From: Corynebacterium afermentans subsp. lipophilum
GTDB lineage: Bacteria; Actinomycetota; Actinomycetes; Mycobacteriales; Mycobacteriaceae
Length of the DNA stretch: 64,000 nt
Assembly: GCF_030408375.1 (NCBI RefSeq)
Contig: NZ_CP046530.1
Coordinates: 186,001-250,000, forward strand
Direction: 5' to 3'
In this document: one piece after another, positions 44,067 to 55,168 of the stretch
Layout of the letters: each line of letters begins with the position of its first letter
Position numbering within the stretch: position 1 is the stretch's first letter
The notes under the pieces: generated by a model
What the model was told of the DNA's origin: nothing
Database searches by the model: none
The model's input: only the letters and a program-made list of their open reading frames with translations
Made by a program: the position numbers and the translations under genes

Positions 44067-45479
44067 GTGAGTAAAGAACATTTTGACGTTGTTGTCCTCG
44101 GCGCTGGCCCCGGTGGCTATGTCGCCGCCATCCGTGCAGCTCAGCTGGGTAAAAAAGTAGCTGTTATTGAGAAGCAGTACTGGGGCGGTGTCTGCCTCAA
44201 CGTGGGCTGCATCCCCTCCAAGGCCCTGATCAAGAACGCTGAAGTGGCTGAGATCTTCAACCACGAAGCGAAGACGTTCGGCATCAAGGGCGACGTGGAG
44301 TTCGACTACACCGACGCCCAAAAGCGCTCCCGCAAGGTCTCCGAGAAGATCGTCGGTGGCGTGCACTACTTGATGAAGAAGAACAAGATCCAGGAGATCA
44401 ACGGCCTGGGCTCGTTCAAGGACGCCAAGACCATCGAGATCACCGACGGCGACGACAAGGGCATGACCGTCACCTTCGACGACTGCATCATCGCCACCGG
44501 TGCCGTTGTGCGCACCCTGCCGGGCATCGAGCTGTCCGAGAACGTCGTCTCCTACGAGGAGCAGATCCTCAACCCGGAGGCCCCGGAGAAGATGGTCATC
44601 GTCGGCGCCGGCGCGATCGGCATGGAGTTCGCCTACGTGCTGTCCAACTACGGCGTGGACGTCACGGTCATCGAGTACATGGACCGCGTCCTGCCCAACG
44701 AGGACAAGGACGTGTCCAAGGAGATCGCCAAGGCCTACAAGAAGCTTGGCGTGAAGCTGCTCACCGGTCACGCCACCACCGAGGTGCGCGACAACGGCGA
44801 TTCCGTCGAGGTGGACGTGAAGAAGAACGGCTCCGACGACGTGGAGACGCTCACCGCGGACCGTGTGATGATTTCCGTGGGCTTCGCCCCGCGCACCGAG
44901 GGCTACGGCCTGGAGAACACGGGCGTCGAGCTCACGGACCGCGGCGCCATCGCCATCGATGAGCGTATGCGCACCAACGTCGACGGCATCTACGCCATCG
45001 GCGACGTGACCGCGAAGCTGCAGCTCGCCCACGTGGCTGAGGCTCAGGGCATCATCGCCGCCGAGACCATCGCGGACGCGGAGACCCTCGAGATCGAGGA
45101 TTACATGATGACCCCGCGCGCCACCTTCTGTAACCCGCAGGTCGCTTCCATGGGTTACACCGAGGAGCAGGCGAAGGAGAAGTGGCCGGACCGCGACATC
45201 AAGGTCGCCACCTTCCCGTTCTCCGCGAACGGCAAGGCAGTGGGCTTGGCGGAGACCGCTGGCTTTGGCAAGCTCGTCGCGGACGCCGAGTTCGGCGAGA
45301 TCTTGGGCTGCCACCTCGTCGGCGCAAACGTCTCCGAGCTCATACCGGAGGTCGTCCTCGCGCAGCGCTTCGACCTCACCGCAGGCGAGATCGCGCGCTC
45401 CATCCACATCCACCCGACTCTGCCGGAGGTGATCAAGGAGATCGCGCACGGCATCGAAGGCCACATGATCAACCTGTAA
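44067..45479 (+). CDS. lpd: Dihydrolipoyl dehydrogenase
   Basis: A 470-residue flavoprotein disulfide reductase, the E3 subunit of pyruvate and 2-oxoglutarate dehydrogenase complexes. FAD motif [18 protein letters not shown] (11-28), redox disulfide Cys43-Cys48 in [16 protein letters not shown] motif [15 protein letters not shown] near 178-192, second FAD motif GIYAIGDVT near 306, and the HIHPTLPE His near 446. Single gene with its own terminator. Confidence 0.95.
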   Translation: MSKEHFDVVVLGAGPGGYVAAIRAAQLGKKVAVIEKQYWGGVCLNVGCIPSKALIKNAEVAEIFNHEAKTFGIKGDVEFDYTDAQKRSRKVSEKIVGGVHYLMKKNKIQEINGLGSFKDAKTIEITDGDDKGMTVTFDDCIIATGAVVRTLPGIELSENVVSYEEQILNPEAPEKMVIVGAGAIGMEFAYVLSNYGVDVTVIEYMDRVLPNEDKDVSKEIAKAYKKLGVKLLTGHATTEVRDNGDSVEVDVKKNGSDDVETLTADRVMISVGFAPRTEGYGLENTGVELTDRGAIAIDERMRTNVDGIYAIGDVTAKLQLAHVAEAQGIIAAETIADAETLEIEDYMMTPRATFCNPQVASMGYTEEQAKEKWPDRDIKVATFPFSANGKAVGLAETAGFGKLVADAEFGEILGCHLVGANVSELIPEVVLAQRFDLTAGEIARSIHIHPTLPEVIKEIAHGIEGHMINL

Positions 45480-45488
45480 AAGCCTTCT

Positions 45489-45541
45489 GCTTTACGACGC
45501 ACCAAAGGCGGGCCCCGCTTTCCAGCAGGGCCCGCCTTTTT
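45489..45541 (+). terminator. lpd terminator preceded by an 11-mer variant
   Basis: Twelve-base stem AAAGGCGGGCCC / GGGCCCGCCTTT with T5. GCTTTACGACG at 45489-45499, directly before the stem, is a variant of the dispersed 11-mer. Confidence 0.88.
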
Positions 45542-45909
45542 GCGTGCCGTGGCGGCTTCCCGCGCCTGCCCGCGCCTGCCCGTGCCCGAACTCGCGGATC
45601 GTCTAGCAGTGCGGGCGATCCTGCTAGACGATCAGCAAACGCCGACTGCATTTCCCCAGGTCAGTATCGGGGCGGTGTGGGGGGCAGCCCGGACGGTGAA
45701 AATGGCGCGGCTGGGCCGCTTCAGCGGCAGATCTGCTAGTTCCCCGCCCCGCCTTCCTCCGGGCAACTAGCAGATCAGGCTCGCAGTGAAAGTGATTTCC
45801 GATATCAACTGCGGAAACGAAAAGTTGGACAGTTGATCTGCTGGTTCGGAAATTTGGGGAACTAGCAGATTAGGAGAGCGGGCGGGGCGATCGGGCGGGG
45901 CGGGCATGC
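45542..45909. repeat. Intergenic palindrome cluster
   Basis: About 370 bases without a gene between convergent transcription units. It contains three inverted repeats: 45597-45609/45621-45633 (13 bases, perfect), 45730-45741/45765-45776 (12 bases, perfect) and 45835-45846/45860-45871 (10 of 12 paired). All share the CTAGCAG/CTGCTAG core. No ORF with coding character, no tRNA-like fold and no terminator T-run is seen within. Confidence 0.8.
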
Positions 45910-45952
45910 AAAAGGCGGCTGGCCGGGCGCTGGGTCCGGCGGGCCGCCTTTG
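45910..45952 (-). terminator. Terminator of the SRPBCC gene
   Basis: GGCGGC/GCCGCC-based stem (about 45911-45951) with an internal GGCCGG/CCGG pairing, ending in a CCTTTT run on the minus strand. Confidence 0.8.
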
Positions 45953-45956
45953 GTGA

Positions 45957-45967
45957 CGTCGAGAAGC
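45957..45967 (-). repeat. Intergenic copy of the dispersed 11-mer (GCTTCTCGACG form)
   Basis: Placed between the SRPBCC stop (45974) and its terminator on the coding strand. Confidence 0.65.
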
Positions 45968-45973
45968 GAAGGC

Positions 45974-46438
45974 TTATGCGCCTGCGACTGCCTCTGCGAG
46001 GGAGTCGAGGGACTTGGCCAGGAAGTCGTCGTCGAACTTCTCTGTCATTGCGAGGAGGTTCTCCTCCAGCTCATCGCGCTGGTAGGTAAGGGTGACGTTG
46101 GTGTTGTCGGCGTCGATCGGCTCGAGCTCGTAGAGCCACTTCGCGCCGACCTTCACCTCGGCAGTGGTGTTTTCCACGTTCTTCCAACCGATGACGCGGT
46201 CGTCCTGGATGGCGAAGACCTCGTTGACGGTCTGGTAGTCGCCGTCCTCTTTGGTCATGTTCATGGTGAAGGTGTCGCCGACGTTCTTCAGGCGCTCGCC
46301 CTGGTCTGCGGAGACGACCATGCCGGAGTTGTCCGTCTCGGCGTGGCGCTCGGGGTTGGAGAGGATGTCGAAGATCTCGGCTGCGGGAGCGTCGATCTGG
46401 CGGGTTGCTTTGTTTTCAGTGTTCTTGTCGATAGCCAT
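45974..46438 (-). CDS. SRPBCC (polyketide cyclase/START-like) protein
   Basis: A 154-residue cytoplasmic protein of the Bet v1-like fold: an N-terminal strand TRQIDAPAAEIFDILSNPER, the GDTFTMNM turn, RVIGWKNVE near 82-90 and a long C-terminal helix. Members bind hydrophobic ligands in an internal cavity; enzymatic activity is not predictable. Lone gene with its own terminator, divergent from sdhC. Confidence 0.85.
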   Translation of the reverse strand: MAIDKNTENKATRQIDAPAAEIFDILSNPERHAETDNSGMVVSADQGERLKNVGDTFTMNMTKEDGDYQTVNEVFAIQDDRVIGWKNVENTTAEVKVGAKWLYELEPIDADNTNVTLTYQRDELEENLLAMTEKFDDDFLAKSLDSLAEAVAGA

Positions 46439-46439
46439 G

Positions 46440-46704
46440 GCAGCCAGGGTACCGATTTTCGGCAGATGGAGTCGGTGTCGGAGTTAGGTCCAGCTAACCA
46501 ACCAAAGATTGACACTGAACGGGGTGAAGGATGTGGGATTCAAAGCGGATTGCCGTGGCGGTGGCGAAGGTCACAATCAATGTGGAGCGCTGGATGAATG
46601 GCTCAAGTGGGGGTTGAGGTTAAGGAGGGCGTGGGGTGAACCTGGCAATCCAGTGTGTGTGAGCGGGGGCTATCTCTTAGAGTATTAGCGACACTGGAGG
46701 TGCC
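46440..46704. promoter_or_regulatory. Divergent control region of the SRPBCC gene and sdhCAB
   Basis: 265 bases without an ORF. TAGAGT near 46677 with a GGAGG site before the sdhC ATG gives a short leader. sdhCAB is known to be under GlxR, RamA/B and iron control in C. glutamicum, so binding sites are expected, but I see no full TGTGA-N6-TCACA. Confidence 0.4.
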
Positions 46705-47478
46705 ATGACTGTACAAAACGCAGACCGTGAAGCCATTCGTCACGGAAAAATTACTGAGAAGCCGCTGCGCGAGCGGCCGTCCTACCCCACGTGGGCCATC
46801 AAGCTGACCATGGCGATCACCGGCCTTATCTTCGGCCTGTTCGTCCTTGGCCACATGGTGGGCAACCTGAAGATCTTTATGCCGCTGAACGCCGACGGCT
46901 CCGCGCCGATCGACGACTACGGCGAGTTCCTGCGCACGATCGGCGAGCCGCTGTTCCCGCGCGAGGGCTTCCTGTGGATTCTCCGCATCGCCCTGCTGGC
47001 CTGCCTGGTGCTGCACGTGTGGGGCGCATTCACCCTGCGCGCCCGCTCCAGCGCATCCCGCGGCCGCTTCAAGCGCACGAACCTGATGGGTGGATGGCAG
47101 TCCACCGCCACCAAGTCGATGATCTGGACTGGCATCATCCTGCTGCTGTTCATCATCTTCCACCTGCTGGACCTGACTCTCGGCCAGGCTGTCGCCTCCG
47201 ACGAGTTCGTCCAGGGCGCGGTGCGCAACAACTTGCTCGCCACCTTTGCCCCGGGCCGCTGGTGGGTCACGCTGGTGTACGTGGTTGCCAACCTGGCGCT
47301 GCTGCTGCACCTGACGCACGGTATTTACCTTGCGGTGTCCGACCTCGGTTGGCTGGGTAAGCGCGGCGAAGGCCTGATGGTCATCCTCGCGTACATCCTC
47401 CCGTTCATCGTTGTCGCTGGCAACGTTGTCATGCCGCTCGCTATCGCGTTCGGCTGGGTCCCGGATTTTTCCAGGTAA
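46705..47478 (+). CDS. sdhC: Succinate dehydrogenase cytochrome b subunit
   Basis: A 257-residue membrane subunit with five hydrophobic helices and conserved histidines (GHMVGN, LHVWGAF, IFHLLDL, LHLTHGIY) for di-heme b ligation, as in B. subtilis-type SQR without SdhD. It anchors the complex and passes electrons to menaquinone. First gene of sdhCAB with a GGAGG site. Confidence 0.93.
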   Translation: MTVQNADREAIRHGKITEKPLRERPSYPTWAIKLTMAITGLIFGLFVLGHMVGNLKIFMPLNADGSAPIDDYGEFLRTIGEPLFPREGFLWILRIALLACLVLHVWGAFTLRARSSASRGRFKRTNLMGGWQSTATKSMIWTGIILLLFIIFHLLDLTLGQAVASDEFVQGAVRNNLLATFAPGRWWVTLVYVVANLALLLHLTHGIYLAVSDLGWLGKRGEGLMVILAYILPFIVVAGNVVMPLAIAFGWVPDFSR

Positions 47479-47499
47479 CGGCTTTTTAGGAGAACAACT

Positions 47500-49577
<2,078 letters not shown>

Positions 49578-49578
<1 letters not shown>

Positions 49579-50327
49579 TGAAACTGACACTTGAAATCTG
49601 GCGCCAGGCTGGTCCTGACACCGAGGGCAGCTTCGAGACCGTACAGGTCGATGACGCTGTGGAGCAGATGTCCATCCTGGAGCTGCTCGACCACGTGAAC
49701 GAGACCTACGTCGAACAGGGCAAGGAGCCGTTCGTCTTCGCCTCCGACTGCCGCGAGGGCATTTGCGGCACCTGTGGCCTGCTGGTCAACGGCCGCCCGC
49801 ATGGCGCAGGCCAGAACACCACTGCTTGCCTGCAGCGTCTGTTCAACTACAACGACGGCGACACCCTGAAGATCGAGCCGTTCCGCTCCGGCGCGTTCCC
49901 GGTGATCAAGGACCTCGCCGTGGACCGCTCCGCGCTGGACCGCGTGATGGAACAGGGCGGCTACGTCTCCATCAACGCCGGCACCGCACCGGACGCTGAC
50001 ACGCTGCTGGTCAACCACCACGACGCTGAGACCGCGCTCGACTACGCTGCCTGCATCGGCTGTGGTGCATGCGTGGCTGCGTGCCCGAACGGTGCCGCGC
50101 ACCTGTTCACCGGCGCGAAGCTGAAGCACCTGAAGCTGCTGCCGTTGGGCAAGCAGGAGCGTTCCCGCCGCGCCCGCAAGATGGTCGACGAGCTGGAGAC
50201 CAACTTCGGCCACTGCTCGCTGTACGGCGAGTGCGCTGATGTGTGCCCGGCTGGCATCCCGCTGGATGCAGTTGGCGCCATCAACGCCGAACGCGCCCGC
50301 GCTGCCTTCAAGGGCGGCGACGACTAG
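49578..50327 (+). CDS. sdhB: Succinate dehydrogenase iron-sulfur subunit
   Basis: A 249-residue subunit. [2Fe-2S] ligands in CREGICGTCG with a further Cys in TACLQR; [4Fe-4S] and [3Fe-4S] ligands in CIGCGACVAACPNG and HCSLYGECADVCPAG. Starts one base before the sdhA stop ends, completing the sdhCAB operon. Confidence 0.95.
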
Positions 50328-50361
50328 AGGCGACAACTAGGGCCAATAACGAAGCCTGTCG

Positions 50362-50367
50362 TATACT
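50362..50367 (+). promoter_or_regulatory. Putative -10 box TATACT of the membrane protein gene
   Basis: TATACT, 60 bases before the start of the next ORF; the leader contains AAGGAAG as ribosome binding site. Confidence 0.45.
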
Positions 50368-50427
50368 CGAACTATCGCAGCAGCTCACGCTGAAGCCACA
50401 CCGAAGCTGAAGAAGGAAGCAAGAACA

Positions 50428-50796
50428 ATGGGTTCCACCGCAGTTGCAGATATCCGCAACGAGTCCTACCCGGAGTACGCGGGCCGCATCGATGACACGT
50501 ACATCGACGGCTACGATCCGGTGTCCCTGAGTGCTCCGCACTCCTCCCTGACCCGGATCCCGACCTGGGTTGCAATGGGCCTGATCCTGTCCACCCTCTT
50601 CGGCATCGGTCTGGCCGTGTGGGGCGCCGGCGCGATGGCGTTCGGCTTCGGTTCCCAGACGCACGGTCTGGCGGAGCGCCTGCTCATCCTCGGCGTTATT
50701 GAGGCAGTGGTCACCGCAGTCCTCGGCGCCATCTTGATTGCCGTAGGCCGCAAGGACTACAAGGCCTACCGCAAGCGCACCGGCCGCGTGAACTAA
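50428..50796 (+). CDS. Conserved corynebacterial membrane protein
   Basis: A 122-residue protein with a hydrophilic N-terminal part (MGSTAVADIRNESYPEYAGR...) and two transmembrane helices (about 47-75 and 86-108), ending in KDYKAYRKRTGRVN. It follows sdhCAB as in C. glutamicum (cg0448 type, from memory). Function unknown. Own promoter and terminator. Confidence 0.75.
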   Translation: MGSTAVADIRNESYPEYAGRIDDTYIDGYDPVSLSAPHSSLTRIPTWVAMGLILSTLFGIGLAVWGAGAMAFGFGSQTHGLAERLLILGVIEAVVTAVLGAILIAVGRKDYKAYRKRTGRVN

Positions 50797-50813
50797 CCGC
50801 GCGCACCGAAAAT

Positions 50814-50846
50814 GCCCTCTCCACCTGCGGAGGGGGCTTTTTTCGT
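50814..50846 (+). terminator. Terminator after the membrane protein gene
   Basis: GCCCTCTCC / GGAGGGGGC stem (one mismatch) with a six-base loop and T6. Confidence 0.85.
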
Positions 50847-50873
50847 GCCCGTGTCGGCACGCCTGCTTTAATC

Positions 50874-52163
50874 ATGGGCATGAGCGAGCAGCTTTCCATG
50901 ATGCCCACCCCCACGAACGAGGAGGAGCGCCGCCGCGTGCTGCGCAAGCACAAGATCGCGGTGACCAGCCTCCTGGGCCTGATGGCGGTGGTGTTTTTGT
51001 CCTGCTCTTGGGCGCAGTCCCAGGGCAACGACGCCGCCTGGATCGGCTACGTGCGTGCCGCAGCGGAGGCGGGCATGGTCGGCGGGTTAGCGGACTGGTT
51101 CGCCGTCACCGCGCTGTTTACGTACCCGATGGGCATTCCCATCCCGCACACCGCGATCATCCCCAACAAAAAGGACCAGGTTGCCGGTGTGCTCAGTAAT
51201 TTCGTGTCTGAGAACTTCCTCAACGCCCGCACCATCACGGACAAGGTGATGGCCGCCGGCATCCCGGAGCGCGTCGGGCGCTGGCTGGCCAAGCCGGAGA
51301 ACGCGGAGCGGGTCAGCGAGGAGGCTGGCAAGTTCACCGTCCGCATGGTGGAGGGCATTGACCCGGCTGAGGCGGAGGCGTTCATTAACGCCCAGCTCAT
51401 TGACCGCCTGGCCGAGCCGATCTGGGGCCCGCCGCTGGGTCGCACACTGGAGGGGCTGATCACGGACGGCAAGGTGGATCCGGTGGTCGACGACATTGTC
51501 GCCTGGGGGCGCCGCAAGGTCGACAACATGGAGGCCACCGTGGTCACCATGATCGACGAGCGGATGCCGCGTTGGGCCCCACGGTTTGCAAAGGAGCTGG
51601 TGGGCCAGCGCGTCTACGACGAGATGGTCGCGTTCATGGAGGACGTGGACACCAACCCGCACCACGAGGCGCGCCGCGCGATCCGCCGCCAGATCAACCA
51701 GTTCGCCCAGGACCTCCAGTTCGACGGAGAGATGATTTCTCGGGTGGAGACGCTTAAGGCCGACATCATGGGCTCCGGCGCGGTCACGTCCGCCGCGGGC
51801 AGCATCTGGGAGCAGGTCTCGGCGTCGATTGTGGCGCAGGCGTCGGATGGGGGAAGCGGGTTGCGTCGCAAAGCGGCTGCCTCGGCGCGCGAGTGGGGGC
51901 AGAAGCTTGTCGACGACCCTGCGGTCCGCGCCGACGCCGAACGAGCCCTGGAAAAGGCCACCCACTTCGCCGCGGACAACGGCGCCGACCAGATTGTGGG
52001 CATCATCGCGGAGACCATTGAGCGCTGGGACGGCGAAGAAGCGGCGGAGAAAATCGAGCTCATGGTTGGTAAAGACCTGCAATTCATCCGCCTCAACGGC
52101 ACGATCGTCGGTGCACTGGCCGGGTTAGCTATTTACACTGGTTCTCAACTGATCTTCTACTAG
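50874..52163 (+). CDS. DUF445 family membrane protein
   Basis: A 429-residue protein of the DUF445 (YjiN-like) family. Transmembrane helix near 26-48, then DUF445 core (AAAEAGMVGGLADWFAVTALF, IPHTAIIPNKKDQVAGVLSNFV), a long helical domain and a final helix at about 405-429. Function unknown; envelope-associated. ATG 50880 two codons in is possible and has a -10-like TTTAAT seven bases before it. Confidence 0.82.
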   Translation: MGMSEQLSMMPTPTNEEERRRVLRKHKIAVTSLLGLMAVVFLSCSWAQSQGNDAAWIGYVRAAAEAGMVGGLADWFAVTALFTYPMGIPIPHTAIIPNKKDQVAGVLSNFVSENFLNARTITDKVMAAGIPERVGRWLAKPENAERVSEEAGKFTVRMVEGIDPAEAEAFINAQLIDRLAEPIWGPPLGRTLEGLITDGKVDPVVDDIVAWGRRKVDNMEATVVTMIDERMPRWAPRFAKELVGQRVYDEMVAFMEDVDTNPHHEARRAIRRQINQFAQDLQFDGEMISRVETLKADIMGSGAVTSAAGSIWEQVSASIVAQASDGGSGLRRKAAASAREWGQKLVDDPAVRADAERALEKATHFAADNGADQIVGIIAETIERWDGEEAAEKIELMVGKDLQFIRLNGTIVGALAGLAIYTGSQLIFY

Positions 52164-52174
52164 CGAAGGAGCGA

Positions 52175-52720
52175 ATGATGACCGAGAACAACAACCTCAA
52201 CAACGACCTCAACGACAACACCGGCGAGGAGGTGCGCAACAACCTGCGCGAGGCTGGCGACGCGCTGCTGTCCGCTGGCTCCGCCATCGGCGCGGCGCTG
52301 AGCAAAGCCACCGGCGAGCTGTCGGACCGTTTCAAGACCGCCACCGAGGACGCGCGCCAGAACCTGAGCAACGCGAACACCGAGCGCGAGGTGCGCGGCG
52401 CCGCCACCAACTTCACGGACGAGGCCGAGAAGCTCTTCAACAGCCTGCGCGAGCGGGACCTGCAGTTCACCGACGACATGAAGGTGAAGCTGCGCAGCAC
52501 CATCGACGAAGCACGGACCGCGTTCAACGAGCGCCTCGACGGCACCCAGACCGAGGGGATTGAGGGCACCGTGGAGGACCTGCGCGCCCGCTTCGAGGGC
52601 ATGGTGCAGCGCATCCAGGACCAGTTCGCCGGCGAGAAAACTGACGGCGATATCATCGACGGCGAAATTGTGGACAACTCCAACTCCACCACCGTCAACG
52701 TCGAGGACCTGAAGAAGTAA
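52175..52720 (+). CDS. Helical coiled-coil protein of unknown function
   Basis: A 181-residue, acidic, almost wholly helical protein with Asn-rich start (MMTENNNLNNDLNDNTGEEV). A small Ala/Gly hydrophobic patch (about 31-48) is followed by repeated heptads and a disordered Asp-rich end. No known domain. GAAGGAG site places it in an operon with DUF445 (11 bases apart). Perhaps a membrane-peripheral structural protein. Confidence 0.65.
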   Translation: MMTENNNLNNDLNDNTGEEVRNNLREAGDALLSAGSAIGAALSKATGELSDRFKTATEDARQNLSNANTEREVRGAATNFTDEAEKLFNSLRERDLQFTDDMKVKLRSTIDEARTAFNERLDGTQTEGIEGTVEDLRARFEGMVQRIQDQFAGEKTDGDIIDGEIVDNSNSTTVNVEDLKK

Positions 52721-52725
52721 ACGCC

Positions 52726-53040
52726 ATGGAAACCGCCGCAGTCAGCCAAATTCACCAGATTATGATGCTGCCGTCCCGCGTGGGGATGGTGCTGATGCTG
52801 GTGGTGGGCGTAGCCGGCATCGTCGGCGCTGTCATGGCGGCCACCACCCGCGCGGACGCCTTCGAGGCGGCGAACCGCCAGTCCAAGGGCGCCTGGGTGG
52901 GCATCCTGGTGCTGGCGTCGCTGGCGTGCCTGCTGCGCTTCCCCTTCATTGCGTGGTTCGGCGCGGTGGCCATCGGCATTTACTTTTTCGACGTGCGCCC
53001 GCAGATCCAGCGCATCGTCAACGGCGACTACGGCTGGTAG
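52726..53040 (+). CDS. DUF2516 family membrane protein
   Basis: A 104-residue protein with three hydrophobic segments (about 19-40, 55-72, 74-90) and the family's C-terminal DVRPQIQ motif. Unknown function; third gene of the DUF445 operon, converging with lmeA. Confidence 0.78.
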   Translation: METAAVSQIHQIMMLPSRVGMVLMLVVGVAGIVGAVMAATTRADAFEAANRQSKGAWVGILVLASLACLLRFPFIAWFGAVAIGIYFFDVRPQIQRIVNGDYGW

Positions 53041-53054
53041 GCGGGCTGTGGCGG

Positions 53055-53834
53055 CTACTGCGCCGGCTGCAGCTCAGGCTGCTCGGGCTGCTGTGGCTGC
53101 TCAGGCTGCTGGGACTGCTGCATATCCTGCAGTTCCTTGAAGTTCACGTCGTTGCCGGAAACCGTCACCCGGAGGCCACCGGGGATGACCGTGAAGTCTT
53201 CCACGCTCATCCCGCCGGTGGCCTCTTGCGCGACACCCTGGGACATGGCGGAGCTGATCGCGTCGGCGACGTCGTCCGGCAGGGCGAACCCGAATAGCTC
53301 GGTGCTGCGCGCCTGGAACGTCAGCTGGCCGTCCTGCATCACCGGCTGCAGCTCAATTCCGGCGGCGCCCGAGGTGAACACGATGGAAAACGTGCCGGCC
53401 TCCTCGTTGGATACCACGTCGGACACGGTGATCACGTTGGCGAGGAAGTTGTCGCCGATCTGATCCTGGATCTGCTGGTTCAGCATGGCGCGCACGAAGT
53501 CGTTGGGCAGCTCCGTGGTCAGGCGCACGGACTCGGCCACCGGCTCGCCGTTGTTCAGGCGGACGTTGTCCATGTCCACCACGGATGCCGGGTTGCCGGT
53601 GATCTGGTCGCCGTTGACCTTGAGGTCGGACTGCTGGTCCACCGTCATGTGCGGGAACTTCCCGCCGAGCAGGCCAATGGTCACGGGGCTGGCGCCGAAG
53701 GACACCGACGTGCCCTCCGGGGCCTGGGAGGTGACCTGGTGGGCGACGAACGCCCGGATGCCTGCCTCCGCCACGATGAACAGCAGCAGCACCGCCACGA
53801 TGATCGACAGGACAACTTTCCACGCAGTTTTCAT
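53055..53834 (-). CDS. lmeA: LmeA-like phospholipid-binding protein (DUF2993)
   Basis: A 259-residue exported or anchored protein: N-terminal hydrophobic segment (6-26), then the DUF2993 tubular-lipid-binding fold. In mycobacteria LmeA is needed for mannan elongation of lipoarabinomannan. The C-terminus carries a Gln/Pro/Glu-rich tail (QQPEQPQQPEQPELQPAQ) that may be disordered and cell-wall directed. Follows the methyltransferase gene on the same strand. Confidence 0.8.
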   Translation of the reverse strand: MKTAWKVVLSIIVAVLLLFIVAEAGIRAFVAHQVTSQAPEGTSVSFGASPVTIGLLGGKFPHMTVDQQSDLKVNGDQITGNPASVVDMDNVRLNNGEPVAESVRLTTELPNDFVRAMLNQQIQDQIGDNFLANVITVSDVVSNEEAGTFSIVFTSGAAGIELQPVMQDGQLTFQARSTELFGFALPDDVADAISSAMSQGVAQEATGGMSVEDFTVIPGGLRVTVSGNDVNFKELQDMQQSQQPEQPQQPEQPELQPAQ

Positions 53835-53843
53835 GCGGCCAGT

Positions 53844-54572
53844 TTACGAAGCAGGAGCGACTGCCAGCCAATCCACAGTGACAAAGTTGTCGGCCAGGCG
53901 GCGCCGCTGCGGGTGCACGGGCCAGTCCCGGGCGAGGTCTTCGAGGGCGTGGCGCCACCGCACCCGGGGGCCGTGCGGGTCCCAGCCGCTGGCGCGTTCC
54001 CAGGCGGCGTCGGCGTCGGCAAGAAACTGGTGGATCGGCTCGCCCGGCACGTTGCGGTGGATCAGCGCCTTGGGCAACCGCTCCGCCACCTCCGAGGGGT
54101 TGGAGGTGTGGAAGGGGCTCCAGGACAGGGTGAGGGTGCGGGGACCGGAGGCGTCGAGAAGCAGCCAGGCGCAACGCCTCCCCAGCTCGTCGCAGGTGCC
54201 CTCGATGAACAGGCCGCCGGGGGCAAGCTTCGAGCACATCGTACGCCACACGTCCGGGACCTGGTCCACGTCGTATTGCCGCAGCACGTTGAACGCGCGA
54301 ACGAGGTGGGGGCGGTAGCCGGCGAGTTCGAAGCCGCCGAGTTCGAAGCGCACGCCGTCGCGCGGCGGCAGTACGCGCTCGGGGTTGATTTCTAAGCCGA
54401 CGACCTCGATGTCGGGGCGGATCTGGCGCAGCCACCCGGCCCACTCCACGGTGGTGGTGTGGGACGCGCCGTAGCCCACGTCCACCGCCAGTGGCGCGGC
54501 GGCGGAGCGCAACAGGGACTGGACCCGCGGGTTATAGCGGGTCCAGCGGTCTGACCTGCGTAAACGATTCAC
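53844..54572 (-). CDS. Class I SAM-dependent methyltransferase (start unclear)
   Basis: A 242-residue protein from GTG 54572. SAM motif AVDVGYGASHTTTVEWA near 28-45, acidic loop VVGLEINPERV near 57-67, and KLAPGGLFIEGTCDE near 115-129. The frame continues upstream with family-like sequence GKPYGVITRGTTGVNRLRR, so the conserved N-terminus extends beyond the GTG. No ATG, GTG or TTG exists between there and an in-frame TAG at about 54664. CTG 54635 or ATT 54653 would be needed for a full-length product. Target unknown. Confidence 0.75.
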   Translation of the reverse strand: MNRLRRSDRWTRYNPRVQSLLRSAAAPLAVDVGYGASHTTTVEWAGWLRQIRPDIEVVGLEINPERVLPPRDGVRFELGGFELAGYRPHLVRAFNVLRQYDVDQVPDVWRTMCSKLAPGGLFIEGTCDELGRRCAWLLLDASGPRTLTLSWSPFHTSNPSEVAERLPKALIHRNVPGEPIHQFLADADAAWERASGWDPHGPRVRWRHALEDLARDWPVHPQRRRLADNFVTVDWLAVAPAS

Positions 54573-54652
54573 TCCGGTGGTGCCGCGGGTGATTACCCCG
54601 TAGGGCTTGCCGGCGGCACCCGGAGTGGCGCGCAGGTTGTGGTAGTGGGGAA

Positions 54653-55144
54653 TTAGAGGTTCTCGCTAATCCACTGCTCGGTCAGCTTCGCCTCGTTTTC
54701 CACGATCTCCTCCAGCGCGTCGGCCACCTTCGGCTCCAGCGCGGCACCCATGAACGGGATGTTCACCTTCGCCTCGAGCTCGTAGTCCAGCTTGGTGTTA
54801 TCGCCGTCGCGGGTCGCGGTGTACTCGGCGCCCAGGTCCACCGGGGTGCCCTTCACGTCGCCGGTCATGGTGTGCTTGGCGGTGTCGCCGTCCAGCTCGC
54901 CGACGGTAACCACGCGCTTGAGCTTCAGGTCCTGCGAGACCATGGCCTGGGCGGCTTCCGGGAGGATGGACTTGGGCAGGATCTCAAACAGAGTGGCGGT
55001 GTTGTCCGCGAACTCGTTGAGCTCGCCCGGCTCCGGGGAGAGCTTCTCAGCGATGAACTCCCAGTATTCGCGGGTGCTGTAGGCCTGCGCGACCTTCTCG
55101 ATCGGCTGGTTAATGGTCACAGTGATCTCACTACGTGCAGTCAT
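54653..55144 (-). CDS. DUF2505 protein
   Basis: A 163-residue SRPBCC-like cytoplasmic protein: ITVTINQPIEKVAQAYSTREYW at the start, a GDVKGTPVDLGAEYTATRDG strand pair and a final long helix (ALEEIVENEAKLTEQWISEN). DUF2505 proteins are common in mycolata, with unknown function, perhaps hydrophobic-ligand binding. Divergent from murB and upstream of the methyltransferase gene. Confidence 0.82.
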   Translation of the reverse strand: MTARSEITVTINQPIEKVAQAYSTREYWEFIAEKLSPEPGELNEFADNTATLFEILPKSILPEAAQAMVSQDLKLKRVVTVGELDGDTAKHTMTGDVKGTPVDLGAEYTATRDGDNTKLDYELEAKVNIPFMGAALEPKVADALEEIVENEAKLTEQWISENL

Positions 55145-55155
55145 GGCTCACAGAC

Positions 55156-55161
55156 TACCGT
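55156..55161 (+). promoter_or_regulatory. Putative -10 box TACCGT of murB
   Basis: Seven bases before GTG 55169 and only one base before GTG 55163; this favours the second GTG as a leaderless start. Confidence 0.4.
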
Positions 55162-55168
55162 TGTGGAC

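Noticed and set aside
45597-45871. CRISPR array
   Set aside because: The repeats are short inverted repeats of unequal spacing, not regular direct repeats with unique spacers, and no cas gene is present.
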